This document shows positions 1 to 11,115 of a stretch of 64,000 nt of DNA, one piece after another (within the stretch, counting starts at the first letter, position 1; each line of letters opens with the position of its first letter). A model generated the notes under the pieces. That model was not told the origin of the DNA and ran no database searches. It saw nothing but the letters and a program-made list of their open reading frames with translations. Origin of the DNA: Alopecurus myosuroides (Eukaryota > Streptophyta > Magnoliopsida > Poales > Poaceae); the NCBI GenBank assembly GCA_028641055.1, contig CM054059.1, positions 111,612,263 to 111,676,262 on the forward strand, read 5' to 3'. The position numbers and the translations under genes were made by a program.

Positions 1-2
1 CA

Positions 3-2227
3 CTGGCTCAGCAACAAAATCCGGCTGATGGAAATCCGGTCATAGCCCGGGTTGACGGAGAGTCGGCTTCAGTCACCAGCAATACCCCGGAAAGTGAATT
101 GCAGAGGAATATGTTCGGGTTTATCGCGAACAGAACGCTAGGGGCGGGTCCTTCCAACCCACAACACCCGGCCCTGTTTAGTAACAATTTGATCCTGGAT
201 CCCACGGTGCTAGCTATGGTGATAACCCCGGAAAACGCCGCGGCACGGGTTAGGGATCTGGATGTAGCCCGCCGGGCATTGGACCAACAAAGGAGAGATG
301 TGGAAGCAGAGAAGCAAGGGGTAGCCACGCGCCAGCGTGAGCTGGAGGCATTGGAGAACCGGCTCCGGGTTGAGTCAACCAGGATGCATCAGAGATACCA
401 AACGAGATTACCGGCAACGGGTGGAGTTCTAAACCTAGCCACGTTATTCATCACACCCCAGGATCAACCAATTCCTTTGTGAATCAGGAAACCGTACACC
501 AGCCTGCGACCGGAGGAGGATAGCCGGCAAACGTACAAGCCAGGTTGCCCACGTTGCGGACAGGGGTTGCTGTTGGCAACACAGCGCCCCCACCACCACC
601 ACCACGATTTCACACTCCGCCAGGTCACTTCAATAATACCATGGACAATGTGTATGCAGCAACGTTGGCGCTGGATCGTATCCCCGTAAGTGAGTCATCC
701 CATGCGGAGGAGACCCGGCGGGCGATAGATCTATTGCGCACGGCAGTGGCTCAACAAGCCAATTACCCGGATAACAGGAGCGGAATGCATGGAACGCCGT
801 ATGTAAGCCGGCATAACGGAAACACCGGTAATATTCAGACAAGCTCAGCACGGCGGAGGGCAGAGCAGCAGCAAATGCCGCCTCCTCCCCGTAGACCAGC
901 AACACCTGCAGTATCAGCCGCGCAAGCTATCGTGGACAGTTCTCGAGCCAGGCGGGCAGCAGCCGGGTCTGCGGTACGAGGGCCGGTAGCGGTTGCACCC
1001 CCCGCCGCATCTGTCGCTGGATCGCATGTTTCCCGGTTAAGGCCAGTACCGGCAATCTTAGCCGGGCCCAAGTGTTTGTCGGACGCCAGCAGAGCCGAGC
1101 CTTACCCGGATAAGTTCAAGGAACCGGGTAAAGTGGTGAACTATGAGCCGACTATGGATCCAGAAACCTGGTTGAGCAGCTATGAGATGGCCATGTCGAT
1201 TCGCAACGCGCCTGAAAATCTTCAAGCCAAGTTCATGTACTTAATGATGTCAGAGGGAGCAGCAAAGTTATGGTTCAACAATTTACCGGAAAAATCTATC
1301 AATTCGTGGAGTGAGCTGAAAGTTGCGTTTATCAAGCACTTCCATGGGACGTGCAGGAAGTTATTCACAATCGATGATCTAGAATGATGTGTCCAGAAGA
1401 AGGGTGAGTCGGCGCGCAGCTGGGTGCGCCGGGTTATGGAAATACTTCACTCGTCTACGGATATTCAGCCAAAAGATGCGCTACAGGCTATGGCAAAAAC
1501 ATGCAAGTACATACCCCTAGTGCAAAAGCTGACACGCATGAAATCTAGTCGGAATGCTTCGGAGGTTACTATGGGAGAGTTGATGGACGCATGCAACAAG
1601 CACGCCGCCACGGATACCACAAAGGAGGATGTCGATGACAAGAAAGCCCAAACTAACGCAAGTAACAGTGGAAGACCCGGCAATGGACCTGCGCCGGGTA
1701 ACAATGGAGGAAATAATGGAAACAACAAGAATAAGCGCCCATACGAGGGAAGTTCCGAGTTTGTCGCCAACACAGAGGCCGGGTTGGCAAGACCCAGAGC
1801 AGAAGGAAATTTCAATGGAGGAAACTTTAATGGAGGAAATTACCAAGGGCCGCCAAGGCCGGCTAATCATATAGAGGCCTTCAGGATGCCCTGTCCGCGC
1901 CACAGCAGGAACGGCAGACCGTCAAACCACTCGCTGGAACAATGCGTAGATTTACACAGATGGAAGAACGAGGAAATACAGAAAGCAATGCGAGGTGCAG
2001 GCCGGGGAGTAGGACCGTGTCCGGGTGGTAACCCGGGCAATGGCCCACCCCCGGCAGGCAACCCAGGAGGTGGTAATCCGGGTAACAATCAGGGAGGAGC
2101 TGGAGGTTTCCAGGCCAACCCCAAGCAATTGGGCCAGTACCACGTTCACACCACGGGAACTTCTAACAAGGATAGAAAGATACTCAAAAAGGCAGTAAAC
2201 TCGGTTTCCTCGGCTGTCCCGAGATAC
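3..2227 (+). pseudogene. gag: gag (capsid and nucleocapsid), degraded
   Basis: Gag forms the cytoplasmic virus-like particle and binds element RNA. The frame is already open at the window edge (third frame, 3-482) with a charged, coiled-coil-like stretch around 240-400. Coding then shifts to the second frame somewhere in 371-481 and continues past an in-frame TAG at 521-523 and a TGA at 1385-1387. A proline-rich linker at 585-605 is followed by a Retrotrans_gag-type capsid domain at about 1090-1480, with the landmarks MDPETWL, AKLWFNNLP and FIKHFHG. A zinc-knuckle-like Cys/His cluster C-x2-H-x8-H-x4-C lies near 1890-1945. Gly/Asn/Pro-rich low-complexity stretches flank it at 1665-1850 and 2005-2120, as in other Tat gags. 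Domain order and motifs make the assignment firm; the start is not visible. Confidence 0.85.
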
Positions 2228-2960
2228 CTGAGGTGGTCGGATCAAGAGGTAACATGGAGCAGAAGGGATCACCCGGAAAGAATAGAACACCCGGGAGTCT
2301 TAGCATTAGTGGTTGCGCCACAGGTTAATGGTTATGAGTTGAAAAAGGTGTTAATGGACGGCGGAAGTAGCATCAATATCCTATATTGGGAAACTTTCCT
2401 ACGCATGGGCCTCAAGGAGTCTCAGTTACAGAAAAGTTCTACGGTGTTTCATGGGATCGTACCGGGTCACTCGGCGTGCCCCGAGGGGTAGATTACATTG
2501 GAGGTCGCTTTTGGAGAATCAAAGGATAACTTCCGAGTGGAGTGGCTCACGTTCGAGGTGGTAAAGTTGTGCAGCCCCTATCACGCGTTGTTTGGAAGGC
2601 CGGCTTACGCCAAGTTCATGGCCAGGCCGTGTTACGTATACCTACAGCTAAAAATCCCGGGTCCCAAGCAGACCATCACCATCTATGGGAGCCGGGTTAT
2701 AGCGGCTGCGTGTGAAGAAGGAGATGCGGCAATGGCGGAACAAGCTTGTAGAAAGGAAGAGCTCAAGTATTATCGGTCTCAAGTAGACCCGGATGACAGG
2801 ACAGCGTTAAAAAGGCCGAATACGGAGGATGAGAGAGCAAAGTTCAAAGCAGCACAAGATACCAAGATGGTGGCCTTTGTCGAGGGTGATCCCTCTAAGC
2901 AATTTGCTATAGGATCTAACCTGGACAACCAGCAGGAAAAAGCACTCGTGGAGTTTATTC
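2228..2960 (+). pseudogene. retropepsin-type protease region
   Basis: This aspartic protease segment would cut the Gag-Pol polyprotein. The active-site motif reads MDGGSSINILY near 2350-2385, the D-G-G-S form usual for Tat elements in place of D-T/S-G. A downstream flap and conserved block follow (ITLEVAFG, FEVV, YHALFGRPAYAKF) at about 2495-2620. An in-frame TAG at 2489-2491 interrupts the domain between these halves. No frameshift separates gag from pol, so a single polyprotein is expected. The region from about 2640 to 2960 is a linker towards RT. Confidence 0.8.
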
Positions 2961-4350
2961 GTTCAAATCAAGATGTTTTTGCTTGGACGCCTAGCGATAT
3001 GCCGGGTATCCCTACCGAGTTAGCGGAGCACAGCTTGCACGTTGATCCCAAGTCTAGGCCCGTGAAGCAGGGCCTGAGGAAAATGAATGAGGAAAGAAGA
3101 AAAGCTATAGGAGAAGAAATTGTCCGGCTATTGGCAGCTGGCTTTATCATGGAGGTATTTCACCCGGATTGGCTGGCAAATCCGGTTCTAGTACTGAAAA
3201 AGAGTAACGAGTGGAGGATGTGCATAGATTACACGAGTCTCGACAAGCACTGCCCAAAGGATCCGTTTGCCCTTCCAAGGATTGATCAGATCATAGATGC
3301 AGTGGCTGGAAGTGACCTATTATGTTTCCTGGATGCATATTCCGGGTATCACCAGATCAATCTCAAGAAGGAAGATTGGGAGAAAACATCGTTTATAACC
3401 CCCTTTGGGGCTTTCTGTTACAAGACCATGACTTTTGGGCTAAAGAATGCTGGCGCAACTTACCAGAGATGCATACAGAAGTGCTTCGAGGATCAGATTG
3501 GACGCAACGTTCACGCTTACGTGGATGATGTGGTGATCAAGACTAGGAAAGCGGAAACATTTATTGATGATCTAAAGGAAACATTCAAGAATTTGAGAAG
3601 GTATCAGATGAAACTTAACCCTACAAAGTGCGTATTTGGAGTTCCAGCAGGAAAATTACTCGGATTCATTATTTCTGAGAGAGGAATCGAGGCAAACCCG
3701 GACAAGATCAAAGCCATCCAGAGTCTGAAAAAGCCGGAAAATTTGAAACACGTTCAAAAACTCACAGGATGCGTAGCAGCACTAAGCCGGTTCATATCTA
3801 GACTCGGGGAGAAGGCAATTCCATTATACCGGCTCTTGAGGAAATCCGACAAGTTCGTGTGGGACCAAGAGGCGGATGAGGCGTTCGAGGCACTAAAGAA
3901 GCAATTGTCCGAGGTACCAGTCTTAGCAGCTCCGGGTCCTAAGGAGCCCATGTTACTATATATTGCGGCTAGGCCCCGGGCGGTTAGCGCAGTGGTTGTC
4001 GTTGCGCGTAAAGAGGATGGAAAGGATCACCCGGTACAGAGGCCGGTTTACTACGTAAGCGAGGTGCTATCGAAAGCAAAGCAGCGTTACCCACACTGGC
4101 AGAAGTTGGTTTTTGGGGCCTTCATGGCTAGCCGGAAATTGAAACCATATTTTCAGGAACACCCCATAACAGTGGTTAGCTCTATTCCAATGTCGGATAT
4201 TATCAGAAACTCGGACGCAACAGGAAGAATAGCCAAGTGGGCCATTGAGATGGGAGATTATCATATCAACTACGAGCCCAGGTCAGCGATCAAGTCACAA
4301 GCTTTAGTCGATTTCATCAATGATTGGACTAATACAAGCATGGCAACAAC
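2961..4350 (+). pseudogene. pol: reverse transcriptase plus degenerate first RNase H
   Basis: The RT copies element RNA into cDNA inside the particle. The frame is uninterrupted here and shows the usual order: the N-terminal block (WLANPVLVLKK, MCIDYTSLDKHCPKDPF), FLDAYSGYHQI, the TSFITPFG...MTFGLKNAGATYQR block, then the catalytic YVDD at 3518-3529, and FVWDQEADEAFEALK leading into the connection domain. The adjoining Ty3-type RNase H (about 3910-4340) keeps the fold signature PVYYVSEVLSKAKQRYPHWQK. It begins LLYIAARPRAVSAV, so the expected first catalytic Asp is not seen. Loss of catalytic residues in this domain is typical of elements that carry a second RNase H. Confidence 0.92.
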
Positions 4351-4790
4351 GACACCAAGTTCCGAGTCTTGGGTGATGCACTTTGATGGTTCTAAACAGT
4401 ACGAGGGATCAGGAGCTGGGGTGGTACTTACATCACCCAAAGGAGATAAACTGAGCTACGTGTTGCAAATCCACTTTGATTGCTCCAACAACGTGGCCGA
4501 GTATGAGGCATTAATACATGGTTTGAGAATAGCCAAGGAGATGAACATCAGGCGGATACGATGCTATGGAGACTTGGATCTTGTGGTGCAGCAGGTCTCA
4601 GGAACCTGGGATAGGAAGGATGCAACTATGGCAGCATATCGCAGAGAGGTGGACAGGGTTGCCGGGTGTTTTTCCGGGTATGAGGTGGAGCATATTGACA
4701 GGCGAAAGAACGAGGCAGCAGATGCACTCGCAAGACTCGGCTCGCGCAGAGAGCCGGTTCCACCCAACATTTTCCTGGACGAGTTATGGC
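4351..4790 (+). pseudogene. second, archaeal-type RNase H domain
   Basis: A complete RNase H of the aRNH type follows the degenerate one. Its acidic residues are visible in order: Asp in MHFDGSK near 4380, Glu in NVAEYEALIHGL near 4500, Asp in CYGDLDLVVQQ near 4570 and Asp in EAADALARL near 4725. The third motif reads GDLDL where GDSDL is more usual. This domain presumably does the RNA-removal work during reverse transcription. Its presence is the strongest marker for the Tat/Ogre side of the plant Ty3 tree. The domain itself has no in-frame stop. Confidence 0.88.
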
Positions 4791-4859
4791 GGCCATCTGT
4801 CAAAACCGAGTCTGAGGAAGAGGTGGCTAACCAAGACCCAAATTTAGAGCTCGTGGCCA

Positions 4860-6169
4860 CGGTACGTGCCGTTCCTGAGTGGACAGAGCCGTTTTTAGCT
4901 TATTTATCACGGGGCGAGTTACCACCACATGAAGTTTTAGCAAGGCAAATCCTGAGACGAGCAAAGGGCTATTCCATCATCAATGGTGAGTTATATAAAA
5001 GGAGTGCCGCAGGAGTATTTTTGCGTTGTGTAGCACCAAAAGAAGGCCGGCAGATCCTGAAAGAGATCCATGAAGGCGACTGTGGGCATCATGCATCCAC
5101 AAGATCCCTTGTGGCCAAAGCATATCGGCAGGGCTTCTTTTGGCTCACGGCCTTAGCAGACGCGGAACGCTTGGTGGCAAGGTGCGATGGATGTCAAATG
5201 TACGCTCGCCAAATCCATGTGCCGGCTATGGAGTTGCAAACAATCCCATTAACCTAGCCGTTTGCTGTTTGGGGCATGGACATGGTGGGCCCCTTCCACA
5301 TGTCACCCTGCAAAAAGACCCATCTCTTGGTGGCTATTGATAAATTTACCAAGTGGGTGGAAGTTATGCCAGTTACCAATTGTGAAGCAGTCACGACAGT
5401 CAAGTTCTTAAAAAGAATCATCTACAGGTTTGGGTATCCTCACAGCATAATAACGGACAATGGAACCAACATGTCCCTTGGTGAGATGGAGAAATTCTGT
5501 GGTAACAACGGAATCCGGCTTGACATAGCTTCAGTGGCCCACCCACAGGCTAATGGACAAGTGGAGAGGGCAAATCAGGAGTTACTTCGCGGATTAAAAC
5601 CACGGCTGCGAGTCCCGTGCATCAGAGCTGCTGGCGCATGGGTTGAGGAGTTACCATCAGTGGTTTGGGGAATTAACACCACACCTAACAGATCCACTCA
5701 GATGACACCGTTTTTCATGGTTTATGGTGCAGAGGCAGTATTGCCGAGTGATATCATTCGTGATTCGCCTTGAGTGTCGGCTTACGTCGAGGTGGAGAAC
5801 GAGAATACCCGGCAGGACGCCATGGATATGCTAGAAGAACACAGGGAACAAGCTTTGGAAAGATCGGCCATATACCAGCAGGACCAGCAGGACCTGAGGA
5901 GATATCATAGCCGGCGAATCAAAACCCGGGTCTTCCAGGAAGGGGACCTGGTTCTGCGCCTGGTACAGTCAAAGGAAGGAAAACATAAGCTGTCTCCACC
6001 ATGGGAAGGACCGTTCATCATAAGCCGGAATCTGCACAATGGATCGTATTACTTGGTAGATGCAAGGGAAGATTCGGCTATTGTCAATGACACCGCTCAT
6101 ACAACTTCATCTATGCAAGAAAGAGAAAGACCATGGAACGTGGCTCAGCTGCGTCCCTACTACACTTAG
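4860..6169 (+). pseudogene. integrase, two in-frame stops
   Basis: Integrase joins element cDNA to the chromosome. The zinc-binding region spans about 5065-5200 with HEGDCGHH and the CDGC pair near 5183-5194. The catalytic core has Asp at 5279 (GMDMVGPF), Asp at 5456 (IITDNGT) and Glu at 5564 (NGQVERANQ). The last two are 36 codons apart, which fits D,D35E. A C-terminal GPY/F-like module (PPWEGPFII) lies near 5997-6025. TAG at 5255-5257 separates zinc finger from core, and TGA at 5771-5773 cuts the C-terminal domain. Both are single transitions from ordinary sense codons at conserved positions. No chromodomain is apparent. Confidence 0.9.
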
Positions 6170-7323
6170 AATAGGCTAGATTCACAAGTGGAATTACACG
6201 ATGTAACAGGCAGCAGGTTTCAGACGCACTCTTTTCCTATCCAGGGTGTCTGGAAGGTTTTTAATGAGGCGGCTTGCTGACCTTATTTTTCTCATATCAA
6301 TAAAGAGATGGTTAAACAATAATATCGTTTCTTTTTGTGTATCCTTTGCTAAGTTTTTTATTTCCCTGTTGTTTTCTACTCTTCTTTCAGGTAAATGTTA
6401 TTTGTTGTTCTTAGTATATCAGTTTTTCTAGTAAGTTGCATACATCTAGGTCTTGGGGGCTGATTGCTTGAATAGCACAGTTGCAAACTCAAAGATCCGG
6501 CCACGATGCCACTAAGTTATAAGGGCCGATTACTTGAATAAGTACGGCTGCAAGCTTATAACCGGGCAATAGAGCCAAAATTTCTTGACTTTTCTTGCTT
6601 AAGCTCGATGTGACTCGCACGAAAGTGGCATGCTTTGCTAGCGTGTAATTACAATCAGTCATGATTCCCAACGGGACTTGCCTGACCCTGTCTTTATACA
6701 GTTATAGCAGCATTGATTATCCATTCGAAAGCCGGCTTATAGTGAAAGAAAGTCAAAAGGGTCATCCAAACCACAAGTTATGCAGAGTACAAGGTTAACA
6801 GCCGGAAACTCAAAATATATTAAGCATAACTTCAAACCTACGTGAGCAAATTTAGGTTTTGGGCCTTAGCGAAAACAATTTGTTCTTTTTAAAAAATCCA
6901 AACCCTAGACTCGGAAATTCGGGCCTTGGGGACTTGGGAATTTGAACAAAGAAACAAATTATTTAGCTATTCAGCTTAAAAACCCAAAAATCCGAGTCTT
7001 GGGGACTTAGAAGAGGTCCACTTGTCAAAACCCACCGAGTCTCACAATAGGAAAGGTAGCGAAATATCGGAAAAATAGCAAAGAAAAGTTCAAAGATGAG
7101 AAACATCGAGCTCATGCAAAAGGCCAGAAGGGCCACGAAAGCTATTAAGGTTTTTAACGTATTACAAACCAAGGAAGTATATCAAAAAGTGCACAGGCGC
7201 ACTATCAAGAGAATAATTGTTTTAGATGCCCATTGGCCGAATAAAAGTATTTGAGGCAGTGACAAAAGAAGCTTTACAGGCATCCTTGGCCGAGTCTTGA
7301 ACATTGTCCTTGGCAGCCGGGTC
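6170..7323 (+). other. non-coding spacer between pol and the antisense gene
   Basis: No coding signal is seen on either strand. The segment holds short direct repeats, including TTGGGGACTT-type purine-rich motifs at 6926 and 6998 that resemble the polypurine tract beside the 3' LTR. It would be the 3' UTR of the sense transcript and the 3' flank of the antisense gene. Confidence 0.6.
6457..6557 (+). repeat. imperfect direct repeat, two units about 66 bp apart
   Basis: The unit GGGCTGATTGCTTGAATA at 6458 recurs as GGGCCGATTACTTGAATA at 6524. Each is followed by a shared CTGCAA-like tail ending near 6490 and 6557. Confidence 0.65.
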
Positions 7324-10300
7324 TTAGACTTGCTCTTCAGCGGTCTTCTCAGCCCCTTTATCTGGATGGGCAGCAGAGTCGGCGCGAGCCGGTGGACGGA
7401 CAGCTGGCGTAGAGGTGGAAGGCGCAGTGTCGGCCTCAACCCTCCTCTTTGCAGCTTCCTCCCTCTTCTGGGCAGATTCTGCCTTCCACCTCTCTAGCAT
7501 GTCAAAGGGCTTGGGAAGATCTCCTTTGATTGGCTTGTCGTCCGCGTCATAAGGTGTAACAATCCTCTCTAACTCCAGACTGTCGGCGATCTGGCTTGCC
7601 GAGTGACGCACCTCAGTTTGAATAGCTTTGAAGTTCTTGGCGGAAAATTTAGAGCCGTCAAGGTTGAACTCAAGAAACCCGGCCACAAGCTTTGCCGGCT
7701 CAAGCTTGGGGAAATAAGCCTTGGCCAGCATAAGCCCGCGGGTCACCCCAACTCGGCACGAAGAGCGCTTCCAGAGATGGATCCACTCAGGGATAGTGGA
7801 GCACGCTTCAAGCAGTGTGTCCAGGCCACAATAGCCCTTAGCCGGCCACTGCACAGCATCTAGGATCCACCTGGTGCCGGCAGAAAATTGCCGGATAACG
7901 CCCTTCAGTGTCTTCAACTTCTGAATGTCATTTTCATCTGGGGCAGCATCACCCGGACCTGCAGTATAAATAGAAAAGGTTAAAGCAACAACACTCAGTT
8001 ATCGTATGTAAAGCAGTATATTTAGCAAGTTGCAGATTTTTACCAAGCAAGGAGCGATAAGTGTCGGCAATTTGAGCCGAGAGCTTCTTCAACGTATTCT
8101 CCGCAATGCGGTATTTCTTCTTGTACTTTTCAACATCTCTTTCGAGGTTCTGTACTTCAACCTCAATCCCTGCCCGCAGTTTTGACTCGCTCTCGAGGAG
8201 CTGATTGGTTTTGGCCAAAATCTCCTCAGAACGGGTCATTTGCGCTTGAGGAAGAGGGAAAAGGAAAGGTTAGTCGGATATACGAAAAGGCCGGGTATAA
8301 AAGAAAGTACCGAGTACAACTTTGCCTAGTTACACTCGGAACTTGGGGATTAGATGAGTATATAAGTAATGTTGATCGGGATTACCTGGTGCTCAGCAGC
8401 CATGGCCTCCAAGATATCTCTTTCAGTCGTCTTCAAAGCAAAGAGCGCGTTCATCATCTCGTCGTAGGAAAGTTTGTTGAGATCCAGGCTGGAAGAACCG
8501 GGATTCTGGTTACCCGGAGATGGAGTCTTCTCCTTCAGGGGGGGGACACCCGGGTCGCCTGGGTATTGGGAGTGGGCTCACTCCTTCCCGTGCCCAGGAT
8601 CACGACGTCGTCATCCTCGGGTGTATGCGAGGGGATTGGATACATGGCCTCCTGATCGGCCGGGTCTTTCAGTGGAACTTGTTCTTCTCCAGCGCCGCCC
8701 GTCGTGGCCATCACAGTATCAACCGGATCCTCCTTAGCCGGGTCATCAACATCCATATTGTCCGGGTCACTAGTTGTGACCTTGGCTCTGAGGGAAATAA
8801 AGCAGGCGGTTAGTATATAATGAAGGAAACTTATGGAAGGTGTCGGTATGTCTAAATAGCAAGAAAGCTAGCTTACCCGGTATTCACGAAAAAGTCCGCT
8901 GGAAGGTCGTTGCTAGACCCGGACGAGGCTGATAAAGATTGAGAAAGTGAGACTCGGAGTTGCCCAGCTAGGGGGTGATTGGGAGAAGGATGTTTTCGAG
9001 GTGAATTGGAAGGATGGGTTGAGGGAGTACCGGAACGGCGGACTGGGAACGAAGGGATACCCGGGTTGAGAGGATCCTCACCCGGGGAATTCCGGGTTAC
9101 CCTGCGCTTAACCGTAGGGGGCTCCTTCAAGTATGGTGAATCGGACAATCGTTGATTAAGCTCGCACATGTTAGCAAATGAATACGGTTTGGAGGACATA
9201 GAGGAATATGGAACCTTGAATACGACCCCTCGGGGTTTCCTCTTGGCCCCAACCTCGGCTTCCGGTTCTACCTCGCTTTCATCACTTTGGGTCTCCTCCG
9301 GATCTTCCTTGTTTTCTTTGTCCTCCTTATCCTCCATCCCTGGAAAACATAGTGTACAGTCAAAAAAAGAGAAAGTGCGGGAAAGCAAGTTAACAGAAAT
9401 GGGGATAGGTGAAACCCGGATGATACCTTCGTCCGAGTCAGCCAATTCTTCTTCCTCTTCCAAGTTTTCGGAAGGAGGAGGGGTCTCGATCTTCCAGAAA
9501 GCGCTGCCTTCCTGAAACAAAAGTATAATGGTAGAAATTAGCGGTTGTGTCAGGCAAAGGTATAAGGATAAAGAACTAAGGCCGGATCTTACCGCTGGAG
9601 CCGGGTTATCGCGAGTAAACGGCTCCAAGCCGGCTATAGTCCGGATTACTTCCATTTTCTCGGTCAAGAAACTTTTGATTATCTTGTTTGTATCAGTAGC
9701 CGGATAGTTCCTTAGAGAGTAGCGGAGCGAATCCGTGACGTGCCCAGAATACTCACACATCAGCTTGGGCCGGATGGCATTGGGTTGGATTCGGAAATTC
9801 ACCCAAGTTTTAATTAGGTTAAGCCCAAGGAGACCCTGGGCCGAAAGGACAGCAAGTTTGGCAAGGAAGGGTTGGATGTACTCCCTATCCGACTCGGAAG
9901 CGAAAGCGTTAAAAGTGTCGGAGAGATCAAGAAGGCCCTCAGAGAAACCCGGCAGATTCTTTTCGCCGGGTGGGGAGGTATCCTGACAGTAGAAGTAGGT
10001 CTTCCGCCAGTGCTTGAAGTGGGAATTGAGGCTCAGAGTCGGCATCAACGAGTTCTTCCGCCTCTGGACTGATACCCCGCCGCAAGCCAGGAGGGCCCCG
10101 TCTCCGCTTTCGCGGCACGGTTTGCATTGGAACAATTCGAGGAATAGCGCAAGGTTTGGGGGATGCATAAATATGATTCGCAGAGAACGATGAGATGAGT
10201 GATATTTAACATAGAATTGGGGCCTATGTCAAAGACTCGGAGGCCATAGTGGCTAAGCAGCTCACGGAAAAAGGAGTGACCCGGGGGACAGAATCCCCGG

Positions 10301-10533
10301 ATTACATGATCGACAAAGCAGATTACCTCATCGAGACCCGGGGAGGGCCTAGTCTCGTCCCCGGGGACGCGCCAATGAATATCCTCCCGGGCGGGGAGGA
10401 TGCCCGACTCTGCCAGCTCATCTAGTTTGGCCTTGGTCACCGTGGACCTTGCCCAGTTGGCGGATATGGATTGAGTCGGCTTTGTCTTCGCCGGCTGTTT
10501 TCCCTTCGTCTTGGTGTTGACCTTGGGTGCCAT
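7324..10533 (-). pseudogene. spliced antisense gene with Transposase_28/'putative gypsy type transposon' domain
   Basis: This minus-strand gene converges on gag-pol. From an ATG at 10533 I see six coding exons: 10533-9593, 9511-9427, 9339-8877, 8787-8386, about 8245-8044 and 7958-7324 (TAA). Each intron (81-141 bp) starts GT and ends in a pyrimidine-rich AG, and phases match across joins (0,1,2,0,1). The N-terminal block (FCPPGHSFFRELLSHYGL, IGPNSMLNITHLIVLCESYL) fits PF04195. The middle is acidic and Ser/Pro-rich, exon 5 is a likely coiled coil, and exon 6 is a conserved globular region rich in W and basic residues. Length would be about 900 residues. The copy is broken by one-base shifts in a G5 run at 10158-10162 and a G8 run at 8538-8545, and by a probably mutated acceptor at 8246. 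Antisense ORFs at this position are known in Tat elements such as Grande. The function is unknown. Confidence 0.82.
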
Positions 10534-11115
10534 GTGCGTAGTCTGAAAACAGGAGATAAGAAGTGCAGAGTGTAAGTAACTAAGACCCGGAAATGACTGA
10601 TCATCCGGTTAACCCAAGAGCAACTATGAGATACTTTGACAGATTCGATCTAGACAGAAAAATCTACGGGGAAAATTGTGACTATAGGTAGTAGAGGTGC
10701 ATCGCGAGGTGTGCTATTGGATCTATCTTGATTGTTGGTTGTGAAAGAACAAGAGCACGGGTACCCAATAGATGTGGAGCAAGAAAACCATCCCAGAGCG
10801 GATCTAAATCAAAGCAAGTTTGAGCAGGATTGGAGATAAGATCGATGGAGCTAGGTTGCTCACCGGCGGGATCTGGAGGAGAGCGCGGTGGCGGCAGATG
10901 GCGCAGTCACGGTGGCCCTTTGGAACCTCCGGAGATTGGTTCGAGGGCGCGGCGGCAGCGGTCAACGGCGGCGCGGGGCGAGCCGATGCGGAGCGCAGGC
11001 GACGGCGGCACTCTTCCGGTTGTGTGCCCGTAGACGCCGTGGTGGCGTGGCTTCGAGCTTGAGCGAAGGAGCGCCGAGATAGAGATTGGAGAAGAAGGAG
11101 ATAGGGGAAATGGAG
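10534..11115 (-). other. 5' leader of the antisense gene with a predicted UTR intron
   Basis: Reading the minus strand, a strong donor CCG|GTGAGC lies at 10863 and an acceptor CCTGTTTTCAG ends at 10543, ten bases before the ATG. A 321-bp 5' UTR intron is therefore likely. The predicted first exon (about 10864-11115) is strikingly GC- and CpG-rich compared with its surroundings. Short open frames there on both strands look like composition artefacts. Confidence 0.55.

Noticed and set aside
8..1071. Minus-strand frames across the gag region (8-328, 630-905, 835-1071)
   Set aside because: They are shadows of the plus-strand gag coding frame in GC-rich codon-biased DNA.
9512..9592. Treating 9512-9592 and 9340-9426 as coding, since the minus-strand frame is open through them
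   Set aside because: Both intervals have GT donors, TTTCAG/TTCCAG acceptors and hydrophobic, low-complexity translations unlike the flanking acidic protein. Introns fit better.
10820..11082. Three overlapping Arg/Gly-rich plus-strand frames
   Set aside because: Composition artefacts of the GC-rich leader of the antisense gene.
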